Assembly: GCA_905250125.1 (NCBI GenBank)
Contig: CAJNOL010001063.1
Coordinates: 1-64,000 of the forward strand
Direction of reading: 5' to 3'
Origin: Rotaria sordida
Lineage: Eukaryota > Rotifera > Eurotatoria > Philodinida > Philodinidae
Length of the DNA: 64,000 bases
Below the pieces are notes generated by a model. The model saw only the letters and a program-made list of their open reading frames with translations. It searched no databases and was not told the DNA's origin. Made by a program: the position numbers and the translations under genes. Shown one piece after another: positions 22,401-34,076 of this stretch; position 1 is the first letter of the stretch; each line of letters opens with the position of its first letter.

Positions 22401-23440
22401 TAAAGACATAGTTCAAATTTCAACAATCAAACAAAGCTGATTTTCTCATATTTTCTCAATGAAAAGCACTTTTGTTTCAAGTGGACTGAAGGAGCTTTCA
22501 AAGGTTAAAAAAGTATATGATTGTAATTTATTTTATGTCCCATGACATGATTTATTTATTGATCATTGAACAAACAGGAATGAATCTATTTCAGATTTAC
22601 TCTTAAATTTTATTCTTTGTAGAAACAAAATGTTTCAGAAAAAATCATTTACAAGAAGACAATCAAAACCTAATCGATATTATTCATGAAAAACTTACAA
22701 TCTTCTGCACAATATGCATATTGAACACCGAAACTATTGAGATACTTTGCCATTTTATTGAATCGAAATTTATCTTCTGTTAAATTATCATCATTATTTT
22801 GTATTGAACTATGAATTGTTGTAAGATTTGGCAATGATCCTGGCAAATTTAATCGGACAAACTCATAAGTTGTCTTTCCTCCAAGTATGTACAAGCAAAC
22901 AGCAAAAATTTTCAATTTGCCATCATATCTATATCGACTCGTATTAGATAAAAATAAATTTTTCGTTATAGTATTTATAAATAGGGATAAAAATTCATGT
23001 TGATCATTTGTGGTACTTTCATTCTCATAGAAATTGAGAAGTGAAAGAAGAATTGGATGTTTTCGAAGTAGTATATCAATCTTTTCAGATGTAAGAGACG
23101 ACGATTTTGTATATTTCTGATCTGATTTTGATTTCAATAATTTTGATAAATATTCGTATTGCAATTTTAAATCAAGTTTGACTTGAAATGTACCATCATT
23201 TGAATCGAAACCTATTTTTGATTTCAAATCTCGTAATATTGTAGAATCATGTTGGAATATTTCAAAAATATCACTTGTTTGTAAAAATATTAAAACTGAA
23301 TCAATATCCTGTATTTTAAGTACTTCAGTCAATAATGCATCACTCATACTTTTTGTAAATCGATAGAAATCATCTCCTTCTAATTCGAGAACATTTTCTG
23401 GTAAACGAGAATTATCATCGATACTGACAGTTGCAGCCAT
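19423..23440 (-). CDS. Multi-exon transposase with P-element-like motifs, frameshifted
   Basis: Six minus-strand exons: 23440-22699, 22115-about 21620, 21476-20967, 20731-20182, 20037-19865, 19690-19423; roughly 900 residues. All junctions except exon 2/3 have GT/AG sites with agreeing phases. ATG at 23440 (MAATVSIDD). Likely catalytic positions are Asp247 in YCAEDCTGVV..IKYD (end of exon 1), Asp in FMQDATHLVTKLRN (codon about 21313-21315, a D-x2-H...K-x-R-N pattern like the second Asp region of P-element/THAP9 transposases), and Glu in SSQTCESTFRNTRS (codon about 20473-20475). The C-terminus is very acidic (SDSEFDLDSDDDDD; SSSSEAEDDDDD). Defects: after the SSDG motif exon 2 lacks a GT donor, and a run of six A (20583-20588, plus strand) seems one base short, shifting frame between TCTAFF and SAELNAHHL. 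Either assembly error or a dead gene. The superfamily assignment is inference. Confidence 0.7.
22150..22300. repeat. Palindromic MITE-like insertion in the first intron of the transposase gene
   Basis: The left end CAAGGGGGAAACGACAGACT and the complement of the right end CGAGGAAACAGCAGACTCC are imperfect inverses, and both continue into CCAGAACT. The interior is built of short GACTCC/GGAATTCC/ACTTCA motifs. Its first 12 bases equal the terminus of the host transposon. I could not find a clean target duplication. Confidence 0.6.
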
Positions 23441-24266
23441 AATTCAATAACTAATTTTTCAGTGCGTGCAGCAAAATCTAGAGTGAGAAAATGAATTCTG
23501 GATTTATAAACAATATAAAACACAAATCAAGAGAAATGATATATGTTTTTCAATTATTACTTTCACACTTTTAATATTTGTATTACATATCTCGCAAAGA
23601 TTAAATTAGTATTCTGGTGAAGGCAATTAATGCCTTTTAACTTTCGTTTCCTATAATTTTTTATGCATAAAGTTCAAATTTACAAAAATAACTTTGAGTG
23701 ACGATCAACTAGAACCTATCCGAATCAAACTCGATACATCAATATCTATTGTATTATGAATAAAAGTGTATTTCTCTTTATTTGAATGAGACCGATAACA
23801 TTGATTTTCACTGATGAAAATGGAAATAAGATGATCTTTTGCTTTGTATTTAATGTTTATCAGAATACAGAACATGATTTGAACTGAAAAGAAGAAAATA
23901 CGCTTGTCTGGTCATGATATTCAGTTGTGTCCATTATGTTGAACATCGTTGCTTTTGCAGTGTAGAAGCATATGGTTATCTTATTGAATTCGAACATTCA
24001 ATAGCCAAATTAATAAGTTGAACGTGAAGAGAAGGAAAGAAAAGAATATTGAGAAAAATATATGTAACTATCAAGCCCTTTTCTTTCTAGTTGTACTGTT
24101 TTCGTCCATGTTGTATAGTGTATGTCTTTGACCACGAGACATCCCTAGATTTGATTATCTTTTCTCTACCTCCTTTCCACGTCTATCTTATTTAAAATTC
24201 CTTAGTCATTTCTATCTTGTTAAACGTTGAACATACACCATTATTACTCTATCAACTATCTACAAC
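23441..24266. promoter_or_regulatory. Divergent intergenic region of the transposon
   Basis: About 825 bp between the starts of the minus-strand transposase and the plus-strand ORF; it must contain both promoters. No specific element is recognisable and there is no ORF of note. Confidence 0.4.
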
Positions 24267-25160
24267 ATGTCTCTTTCTAATGTACCAAAGTTACAAGAAT
24301 TATATTTCCATCCTTGGAAATTACCCATAGAAACATTAACATTAGTTGATGATTAATTTTACTCTTTCATTGAATATTTGGTTGGTTCAACATTATCAAA
24401 TTTACTTCGAATACAAGAAATAAATTCTGTGCCAATTCTTCTGCTAACAACAGATGTTTTCGAACATTTATTTTTAAAAATCAATGATGTTGAAACTGAT
24501 TTATTACGTCAAGAATTATTATTAAAGATCGATAATAATAATTTAATCGTCAAAAGTGTTAATCGCACAAAAATTAAATGTTTACTCGATATCTTGAAGA
24601 TAGCAAGTGATCGTATATTTAAAGAAGGACAACGAATTGCACCAAAACATCTGATCAATTATTCTTCATTTGCAATTCCATCAGCAACACCAGCTGTATC
24701 AACTGCTAACACGTATTGTACTCTTACAGGTGATGATTAACGAAACCATTTATTAAAATGTATTGATGATTGGTCATCTTTGAATGAAAATTTTTTGAAT
24801 CTAAAAGAATTCAAACTAGAAGAAGGTAATAATTTTAGATTAATCGTAAAATCAGGTACCAATGGTGTCCAAGCATCGATTGAATGCCTATGTAAAACAA
24901 TTATTACATTAGGAAAACTCCATAATAAATTAATACCATCTAATTTTTATCGTCATTTAAAATCACCTGGCTGTAAATATGTAAATCGTTTGTTGAAGGA
25001 ACAGAAACTTGAAGAAACGAATAGAAATAATTCTTATTCAACATCATCAAGTCAACTTATTGACAATAATTCACAATCGATCACAGCTGTTGTTCCTAAT
25101 CGTAAACGTACACTTGGATCGACACACAAAATCAACAGTCAAAAAAAACAAAAGAATTGA
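24267..25160 (+). pseudogene. Second transposon ORF, transposase N-terminus-like, with finger-like motif
   Basis: One frame from the ATG at 24267 runs 298 codons with two internal TAA codons (24354-24356 and 24738-24740), both in the context GATGATTAA. The first part (SFIEYLVGSTLSNLLRIQEI, then NSVPILLLTTDVFEHLF) matches the start of the neighbouring transposase (DALLTEVLKIQDI, DSVLIFLQTSDIFEIF), so the two are paralogous. The second part contains ECLCKT...SNFYRHLKSPGC, a C-x-C...H-x5-C arrangement that could bind zinc, and a basic tail (NRKR, KKQKN) suited to nuclear import. It could encode an accessory DNA-binding or regulatory protein like repressors of P elements. The stops suggest decay, unless spliced or read through. 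No RNase-H part is present. Confidence 0.6.
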
Positions 25161-25597
25161 AATTATCTTTAAAATATTTTTTATTATGTCATAGTTATAC
25201 TGTACGGTTCTATTTTTACATCATAGCTTTATATTGTACAACTAAATTATTTCTTGATGTAGATAAGTTTTTTTTTTTTTATTTGTGACATATTTTATTA
25301 CTTATATGGTATTTTAACCTTTATTTGTAAACTACACTCTCACTACTTTCTTTTTTAGGATGCGAATATATGTGGACAAATTTCAACATAGAAAGAAATC
25401 AAATATTTTTCTGTTTCGTTCGAAATGCATCATATACTAATCTTTGTCTTGTACATTAGAAAGCTCGAATTTTTATTAAATAAATAGTTTTGTAAAAAGT
25501 GTCCTCGTATTAAGAATACATTGGTATACATATTTATACAGAAGAAACTTCTGTTTGATTGTGAATCTCTTTTATAATATTATACATTATACTTAAC

Positions 25598-25799
25598 TAA
25601 AAGTGATTAGATTTGATCACTGTTTGATTAGGAGTGATTAGTAATGATTAAGAGTGATTAATAATGATTAGGAGTGATCAGTGGTGATTAGTATTGATTA
25701 GGAGTGATTAGTGGTGATTAGCATTGATTAGGAGTGATTAGTGGTGATTAGGAGTCATTCGGATGATTAGCGGATTCCTAATCAGCTGTTTCCCCCTTG
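25598..25799 (-). repeat. Right terminus with subterminal minisatellite
   Basis: About ten diverged units of GATTAGGAGTGATTAGTGGT type, all in the same plus-strand orientation, end with TAATCAGCTGTTTCCCCCTT, the inverted terminus. The arrays at the two ends share the unit, but only the terminal 21 bp are inverted. Confidence 0.85.
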
Positions 25800-25807
25800 A
25801 ATGTTGA

Positions 25808-27342
25808 TCATCGAATTTTTAATATTATTGAACCTACTTGAAAAAAAAAGAATGTGGGTTTTTATTAGCATAAAGTAAAACTGTTATAGCTTGATACGAT
25901 CAGCTATTTGCCAGAAACACCAAGCTAAAGTGGTGTAACCAATCGACTTTTCAAGAGAATGTTTGAACGACAACGTTTTATCTTATTTATTTAATCGAGT
26001 TTTGTTTTTATCATTGGACAGAGGAGATAAAGAAGTGTTGAATCGAATATTACATAACTTTTTGATCGACTTTTTTTAAGTGTTTCAAGCGAGTTTTTTT
26101 TTAAACACAAATGTACTCTCGTGGATTGTTCGCAATAAATTTTCAATTGTCAGGTGTGCACTTGAACACCTACAACAAAACTGTAAAAATATTAACGGTT
26201 CATATTTTATCATTCAGCAGTAATCGGTATTCTAGTCGACACTCTAAATCGATGTTCTAGCAAATACTGTAGGCGCGAGCGTGGTCACAGTTATTGGTTG
26301 TAGCTAGTCGTGCGGATATGTGTATGAGAGTTGGTTTGGATGTGACGTGCGACGGTGTATTTCTCAGTATGATTGTGTCATGAACACTGTCTGTGGAGTA
26401 GTTAGTGTGTGTTGATGTGAGTGAGAGACTGTAGAGGACTGTTGCTAGGTGTATTTGTAGGTTTGCACCTGTCTGGGAATGTATGCTGGTTTTCCGGGTG
26501 TGCAGATGGATATCTGTGTTACTTAGTTTGCGATATGAATGAGTTTGAGAACATTTTCATCAGTAACATAGTTGATTCCACGTCATGCTTCGAGAGTGAA
26601 ATGAAAGCCAGCTAAATTTATATAGTTTCAGATGTATGCGAAATGTGAAGAAGGAGTTTTTTTGTGCATGTGTAAAAGCTCAGAAAACTACGCGATGTGC
26701 TCTATGACATATTCGCACTTGCGGTAAACTATTGTGTACCGCATGAATGTTCCGCGCGGAAAATAATAGCACTCCTTACAGAATTTGGCGTTGGTCTCCG
26801 TTGCAAATCAAGTTATTGGTGGAAGAAATCGTTGAATGAATATTAGCTTAGAAGACTCGATTTGGCTGTAATTTTTACATCACTTGTATAATAATTAGAG
26901 ATTGTGTAATAGCGTTATCGGTTAATTATCAGTGTAGTTCAAAATGGAAACAACATTGTGGACATAAAAAGCTTTGACACAATCTAGACAGGATTGTTTC
27001 GATGAGCACTGTAGAGTTATTTTTTGTAGAAGTTGGAAAAAACAAATATGTGAAGTATATGTTGTTGTCGACTGAAGTATAATACATCAAACGAAATACG
27101 ATAAAAGGATGTTTTTTTTAGCGAAATAGTACTCACCTGACTTTCAAGTAAGATGAGTAAATATGAATTGTTGAAACAACGAACTACAAATGATAGGCGC
27201 ATGATAAGAAGAAAGAATTTTTTTTCACACGTGTCTGTTGTAAATAAAAGCACGTTTAATAGAAAGATAAGATCATTCGAATTGCCAATACAAAAAAAGA
27301 ATTTTCAACCACATACATACATACATACAAAATCAATCAAAA
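25808..27342. other. Intergenic, upstream of the ART-TPR gene
   Basis: No gene seen. Between about 26270 and 26560 the plus strand is strikingly rich in G and T (GTGTGT, TGTGAGTGAGAG, CTGTCTGTGGAG) against the AT-rich surroundings. A 64-codon frame there starts only with GTG and is not credible. A short ACAT microsatellite (27311-27328) lies directly before the ATG of the next gene. Confidence 0.5.
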
Positions 27343-29457
27343 ATGGGATCCTTCGTGACTCACTTTAATAATAAAGACGACAATTTGGAAACTTATAGCA
27401 TCTTTTGGCTAGATTCTTCGGTGCATAATAAAGAGAACTTGGGTGTTAAAAAACGTTTACGAAGTATTATTAATCGATTGCAAACTTTTGTCGATCCCGA
27501 CGAATTTATGGCACGTGTACGTTGTATTTGTCAAGGTGATCTTGCCATCTTAATTGTAAGTGGTCAACTGGGTCGTCTTGTTGTGCCCGAAATGCAGAAA
27601 TTACCTCAGGTATCGTCGATATACGTATATTGTTTTGACAAAGAGGCAAATGAACAGTGGAGTCGATCATACACCAAGGTATATATATATATATATCCCA
27701 ATATAAATAAAACTAATCCGTGCATTGTTAATTTATTATAGGTTAAAGCTATTTGCAATAGACTGGACGATCTGATCAATGTGATCCAGATAGATCAAAA
27801 GCATCGAGTTCGAATGGAAGAACCATTAGTAATTAATATATTGAATCGATCTTCAACGAAGTTGAGTGGGGATTTCCTGTATTCACAATTGTTAATCGAT
27901 GTACTCCTTAGAATGAAACCGAATGAACAGGACAAACGAGATCTAATCGAATTATGCAAAAATGAATACAAAGACAATGATGACGAACTGAAGTTGGTAA
28001 AGGAATTTAATCGTGAATATCAATCGACGAATGCTATATGGTGGTATACACGTGAGTCATTTGTTTATCGGCTTTCAAACAAGGCGTTACGTATACAAAA
28101 CGTGGATGTCTTGTTTCTTTTTCGTGCTGTTATTCGTGATATTTTCGAGCAATTACGTACTCATCAATGTCAGAAATGTATAACAGTATATTATGGTCAG
28201 AAGATTTTGAAACAAGAATTGAATCGATTACGCAATTCGGTGGGAAGTATCATTATTATGAATTCATTTTTATTGACAACATTGAAACGCGATGTAGCAT
28301 TAAAATTTCTCAATGAGAGTATAAATTTGTCAGCATCCAATGACTTAATTCCAGTACTATTTGAAATTGAAGCTGATCCTCGCGTTTTGGATAAAACGAA
28401 CAAGGATAATCGACGACCATTTGCAAAAATCGCTGAACTGAGTTATTATAAAGATGAATCCGAAGTTCTCTTCATGTTCAATTCCATCTTTTGCTTAAAC
28501 CAGTTTTCTCATAATCAATCAGCAGCTGGTGCGACAATGTCAATCATTAAAATGACATTATGCAGTGATTATGACAGAGATTTCAAACAACTCTATGATT
28601 ACATGAAGAACGAATATCATAAAGAGGAAACAAATCTTCTCTCTCTTGGTGATGTGATGCATAGAATGGGACAATTCGATTTCGCTGAAAAGTACTATCG
28701 TCGATTGCTGAAAGAATTTTCATCGAATGATCCTTTACTTGGTGCATTGTATCAACATCTTGGTATGGTTGCTGACGATAAAGGAGAGTATAACATGAGT
28801 CTTGAATGGTACCAGAAATCACTCGAGATTCTTATGAAAACTCATTCATTCGATTATGTGGTGATTGGTATCATACATAACAGTATCGGTGAGGCTTATC
28901 GAAAGAAAGGTGATCATCGTCGAGCACTCGAATCGTACAATCGAGGCGTGTCACTCTTCAAACAAGCAAACGATGAGAATCATCCAGATATAGCAGCCAT
29001 GTTTTACAACAACATTGGCATCATCTATCAGGAACAGCAAAAGTATTTGGAGGCGCTCGACTTCTATGAGAAGTCATTTTCTATTAGGAAAAAGCATCTG
29101 CCAGCAGACCATCCTGATATTGGTGGGTCGTGCAACAATATTGGAAATATTCATTATTGTCTCGGTCATTATGATCATGCATTGGAGTATTATAATCGAT
29201 CAATTAAAATCAAAGTGAGATCACTTCCTGCTCAACATCCAATGATTGCAAGTACCTACGAGAATATGGGTCTTGTGTATGAAGATAAGGATGAATTGGA
29301 AAAAGCATTGATATTGTTAAAGAAGGCCTCAACAATCTTCGAAGCATCATTACCAGGTCAACATCCCGAAATAGTTAGGATCAAAGATATTGTTTGCAGA
29401 GTCGAAGATAGATTGAAGACCACAGGAGGACATATGAAGTCAAAGATAAAGAAGTAG
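27343..29457 (+). CDS. ADP-ribosyltransferase-like domain fused to TPR repeats
   Basis: Two exons, 27343-27678 and 27742-29457, separated by a 63-bp intron (AAG|GTATAT ... TTATAG|GTT, phase 0); 683 residues. Residues 1-125 form the N-terminal domain also found as a relic at 1520-1830. Residues about 205-370 resemble arginine ADP-ribosyltransferases: AIWWYTRESFVYRLSNKALR, VYYGQ at 261-265, NSFLLTT at 286-292, and ESE (Glu351, Glu353). In active enzymes the triad is R-S-ExE; here the Arg of the usual YRG is Tyr and the Ser of SFxS is Leu, so only ExE remains and catalysis is doubtful. Residues about 410-670 hold about six kinesin-light-chain-type TPRs (ALESYNRGVSLFKQ, ALDFYEKSFSIRKKHLP, ALEYYNRSIKIK). 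Such fusions are, as I recall, expanded in bdelloids. The role may be stress or immune signalling; partner unknown. Confidence 0.9.
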
Positions 29458-31276
29458 TAATGTGTTTTTGAATGTAGATGATGAATGAATGGTTTTGTAA
29501 AAATAAATACAGATATAAATCTGCGATCTTTTCGTAAGAACATCTCGAAAAAGCAAAAATAGTCACTCTTCTATGAATAAAATAACCTATTCAACGATGA
29601 AAAAAGTAAAGACTGAAGAGGAGAGAGAGAAGGAAATTCATACTTTTTGAGAATCAATAGGGGTTGGAGGCAAAAGTGAAATTCAGTTTTTGTATATCTG
29701 TGTTCTAATGTCAAACATATCAGTTCAACAATAGCAATCAGCAATTTCAAAGTATTAGCATTCATTGTAAGCTAAAGCTTCCTAATCGATGATCTCGTCA
29801 AATCTAGGAAGAAAAAGAGATCTTCACTTTTTCTGAAGCTATCACCATAAAAACAACAACAATTAAAAATATTTAAAAGCCAAAAAAAACAAAGTTTCAT
29901 TCAGTGAATCTATTTGCCCTACAAACAATTACAATTAATATCAACTTCAACACCAACAACAGTGGTGCACATGTCAAATATATCTGTGACTAACTGAGAT
30001 TTGGAAAAATATTCTTTTTTTTTGGTAGTAATAAAACTTATTTATCAATAATTTATTGTTGTCTTTTTTTTGTATGTTTCAAATGATGAAGATAGATAAA
30101 AATGGTAACCTGATTCATAAGTGATAAATAAATTTGAATTATTTTTTTATTGAATAGAATCAGTTTTTATCGGTTTCATAGTCTACCTAGTCATGAAATG
30201 AGTAGCAGTGGCATAATAAGTTGTACTGTTAGTGAAGGGTTCTCATAATTCACTTCGACGTACGTATTTTAAATGTTGCTGTTAGCTAGATTGACTTTGA
30301 GTTGAGTATGAAAAAAATGTGTCTCACTCTGTCTTCTACATACAACGTTTGCTTTCACACCTACTATACAGAGGCGTATCTCCGAACGAAACTAGGCTGT
30401 GATAACCTCCTTACCTGTGAAACTTTTAACTGAAGATAGTCTTCATCAATGAGATTGTAGATAAAATTTCTTAGTTTTGTAAAGGAAAAAAAAGTTTACT
30501 CTACAGGATTTGGAAGTGAACAAGTGTTTCTTCTCATTCTATTCAATAAAACGGACTGAGAAAAATTACGAGTCATGAATGGTACCATGGGAATCATCCT
30601 AGTGAAAAAGTGCTATTTTATTGTAAGCAAAAGTAAACCGTTACTCGAAATTGATGCAAAAAATACTAATATCGATCGTGTTCACTATTTTCAATAAAGA
30701 CAGTGAGTCTGATAATCTGTGATAGTAATACATTCAACTTATAATCGGACAACTGCTTCTATTAAGCTTTATTTTGATAAAAAATAAATAAATATTTGTG
30801 AAGGATCATTCAAAATTGCTTATACAGTGACGGATGAAACTTGTTTAATATCGTCGTGTCGATTGTCAGAGATGCAATAAGAAGCCAAGGGTAGATACAT
30901 TTTAAATGTGATCTCAAACACATCTATCTATATTTACATTCGGTGTCTTATTCTATTGCACTCAATGAAGAAAAAAAGAGCAGCATAAATATTGGCAACT
31001 CTATCAATGATCACTACAAGCCGGCGATTTTATCATTGTGTGCGATGAATCGTAAACAGAACCGCAATTTTGTTCAACATCAGACATCAACAATCCACTT
31101 GATAATGCTCATAAAATCAAGTTTTCTTTTTTTTTTTTTATTAGTATTAAGTTTAGCATAAAGCATTAAAGTGCACATTGAAAAGAGCAATGGTCAAGCT
31201 GCAAGTGTATTTGAACTATGAATGGAAATTGTTCGTTTAATAGAGATAGTCGTAGATTAATTTTTTGAATTTTCGC
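29458..31276. other. Convergent intergenic region, no gene seen
   Basis: AT-rich sequence between the 3' ends of the ART-TPR gene (+) and the DOMON/cytochrome b561 gene (-). It has only short ORFs, several of which begin with non-ATG codons. No repeat or RNA stands out. Confidence 0.5.
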
Positions 31277-34076
31277 TTAAGAAATGTGTCCAGCGCCGTA
31301 AGCGAGCGTAAGCGAAAGACCAAATGCAATCAGAATATGAAGTATCAGAAGGAGAGTTTTCAATCGCTCCTTAAGTATATCTCTTGAAGATGATCGATCA
31401 TTGATCGACGACGTTGCTTCGCTACCATTATCACGAACATTCATTTGCAAAAGTTCAGTTCTGTTTTGAACGTTAAATGGTGGCCAATTGTTGCGATAGA
31501 AAATTTCGAGACATTCGAAACCAATCAATATAACAAATTCTAATAATATCCATGTCAAAAGAAATCGCCAAGGTTTGTTCATTACAAAATCAAATATAGT
31601 AAACATAGTAGCAAGAAAAATAGTTGCAATTGAGAGAATCAATGCACCAGTGCCAACGGTGGCATGTGCATAGTTAAAAATAAATCGATATTGATGATCA
31701 GGTTGGCATCGAAATAGAGCCATCGTTGGTTGAATAATAGCAGCACTAATAACAAGAATACCGATGATTGAATGAGCAAATTCACGAGATAGACTTTGCG
31801 AAACCCATGTACCTCGTTTATATCTAAGAATAAGTCCGAATGCAATTAGCGTCATTATTGCTGAAAAAATCATAATTGATCTATGAACAGCAAACCATAT
31901 TGGTTTATCGCAAAGTTTTCGTGTAGGCCAAGATTGTTTAAAATAGCGAGCAATTAGAATACCTGTTGAAACAAATAGCATCCAAATAAATAACATAATA
32001 ATACCATGAGCTCGTAAGAAAATTGCTTTATCATCGTCTGATCCTTCATTATTGATCGTCGTTATTGTTCCTGATTGATCGAGTTGCATCGTTTGAGTTT
32101 TCACAGTTACCGAAGAATGTTGCACTAATGAATCTATTATGTTAACAAGGGCAAAAGTTGAATCTATTTTACGTAAAAATAAAGCATCTCACTTGAACTA
32201 TCTAATTGTCCTATGGCCACAAGAATACGATATTGTGTACTTTGTGAAAGTATAGCAATGCTTCGTTTTCTTCGTCGATCCGTTGTAGTGGTAAAATTCG
32301 ATAGAATAAATTCACAATAGACTAGGTCATTATTTAGAGCTATCCGAGTTACTTTAAATGTACCACCATAATTTGAGTCAGCAGTAACTATGGTTGGAGG
32401 TATATGACCACCGGGATTGATAAAACGTTGAAGTTGAATTGTATCGTCATTCAAGCGTTTACATACAAAAACATGATCATCACCCTAGACAAAAAGAATG
32501 AAACAAAAAAAAAAAACTCCTGTTCGCCCAAACCATTCTATCATCAAGCGACAAGCCAATGCCGAGCCATTGGGATGTGCCAAGATTGTTGGTAACTATT
32601 GCAACAGTTGTTATTCCGCCAAAATATGACCAATTCAGATTCAGTGCTGCACCAGACACTTGTGAATTGATTGTAGTAGTGGTATCTACTGATGATATTG
32701 AAGTCTGATAGACAACGACAAAAGTATTTTCAAAATCTTAAAAAGTATGACAACAATATCTGAATCTTACATTAGCTGATTGCGAAACTGTAGTGATAGT
32801 TGTAGATGAAACACTAGATAAGGTTGTCGAAGAAATCTAAAGAAAATATCGTAACTTAAATACGGAAGGATAATCTTCAGTTAGTTAAATGACTCACATC
32901 TTGAGGAGTCAATGTAATACTAAAGCAATTGACGTAGAATGTGTTGTATGATTCAACGATAGTTGCTCTAAGAATTCATTCGAATTATAAAACATTTTCT
33001 TTTTGGCAAAAAATTTATCACTCTATAACACGAACTGATTGAGTTTCATTTTCGGAAAGATCAACAAACTCTGTAAACTGAACATATTCATGCTATAAAA
33101 AGACGTGCTTTTGCTACTACATCCACATGATTTACAATGGTAAAGAATGAACTCAATGACTGATTTTGTGAAAAGTTTCACTTCATATTAACTTTGATTC
33201 TGTTATTTTGTAACTAATCTAGATGATTCTTAATTACTTTTAACTTTCTTTTTATCAATTTGAAATAAAACTGGATCAATTATTACCAACGACAAGAAAT
33301 TCGATTCTGATGATCAATATGATGATTGTTAAATTGAATATCAGAATAGAATTTCTCGTTATTGGTATTAAGCGATCCTGTTTCATTCAAATCGATGAAA
33401 ATGAAGTTAAAAGCAATTGAGAAACATCTGAAATCAGATTTAAGAGCTTCCAGGATTTTGATTGAGTGTTGTGGAAATGAAATTCAATTTTTTTTCGGGT
33501 TATCGAAAAAAAAACAAAAATATCTCATTCATTCTTCACTTCAGTTTTGTTGATGAATACTGATTGTAGAGATAGAGAGATAAAGAAACTTACTTGATAA
33601 TAATATTTCCTTGAGCTGCTGTGGATGGAGAACTCCAATTTGCTTGAATTTGAGATTTAGTGGTTGATGATGTGTGCGTAATGCCATTGGGTGATGTACC
33701 ATCACAATAAACACCTTGAACTGATGAATCGATCGATGACCAACTGCCCAAAATGTTTTGACTATATGTATCTTTAGCAAGCAAAAGAATACCTTTGAAA
33801 CGATTGGAACTTGTTGCACCTCGAACTGTAACTAAAAGAATAAGCAAGTCGAGAAGACTATCATAGACTAAATCACTCACTTTGAATTGTATCATTACTG
33901 TTATATTGATACTTGTTCGCTTCGATCACATAATTCGACTGACACGACATTGAACTTGTTCCATGAGAGGGCGTCATTGTGTTACAAATGCTGGATGGTG
34001 CACCGTACGGATAACTTTGAACAATCTTTGTACATTCAAAGACAAGAAGAATAAATAGATTAATGAACGTTCTCAT
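31277..34076 (-). CDS. Reeler-DOMON-cytochrome b561 protein (FRRS1-like ferric reductase)
   Basis: Seven minus-strand exons: 34076-33881, 33831-33594, 32967-32898, 32836-32771, 32704-32534, 32484-32193, 32124-31277. All have GT/AG sites and consistent phases and sum to 1881 bp (626 residues). Order: signal peptide (MRTFINLFILLVFECTKIVQS), Reeler domain over exons 1-3 ending ATIVESYNTFYVN, a Ser/Thr linker (exon 4), DOMON domain at about 191-335 (LNWSYF, QWLGIGLSLDDRMGDDH), a basic RRRKR, then cytochrome b561 with six predicted membrane spans. Four haem-ligand His are visible: His384 (RAHG), His425 (AVHRS), His462 (FAHSI), His498 (YAHATVG). This architecture is that of ferric-chelate reductase 1/SDR2, moving electrons across a membrane to reduce extracytoplasmic ferric iron or similar. 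Intron 2 is long (626 bp); the others are 48-66 bp. Confidence 0.93.

Larger units (their letters stand above)
15827..25799. mobile_element. About 10-kb DNA transposon, P-like, with nested insertion
   Basis: The two ends are perfect inverted copies of 21 bp starting CAAGGGGGAAACAGCTGATT. They are flanked by an identical 8-bp direct repeat AATGTTGA (15819-15826 and 25800-25807), the expected target duplication. Inside each end lies a minisatellite of GATTAGGAGTGATTAG-type units. The interior carries a multi-exon transposase on the minus strand (19423-23440) and a divergent plus-strand ORF (24267-25160) whose product resembles the transposase N-terminus. A hAT-like element (15905-19043) interrupts the left minisatellite; without it and its 8-bp duplication the element would be about 6.8 kb. 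The 8-bp duplication and the D...D...E-type motifs fit the P-element group best, hAT second. The transposase has a frameshift and one unresolved junction, so this copy is probably inactive. Confidence 0.85.

Noticed and set aside
26421..26615. 64-codon ORF in the GT-skewed segment
   Set aside because: Starts with GTG and is explained by the skewed composition.
33001..33110. Possible extra exon (VQFTEFVDLSENETQSVRVIE) in intron 2 of the cytochrome b561 gene
   Set aside because: Its phase does not fit the flanking exons, whereas joining 33594 directly to 32967 completes the Reeler domain in phase.
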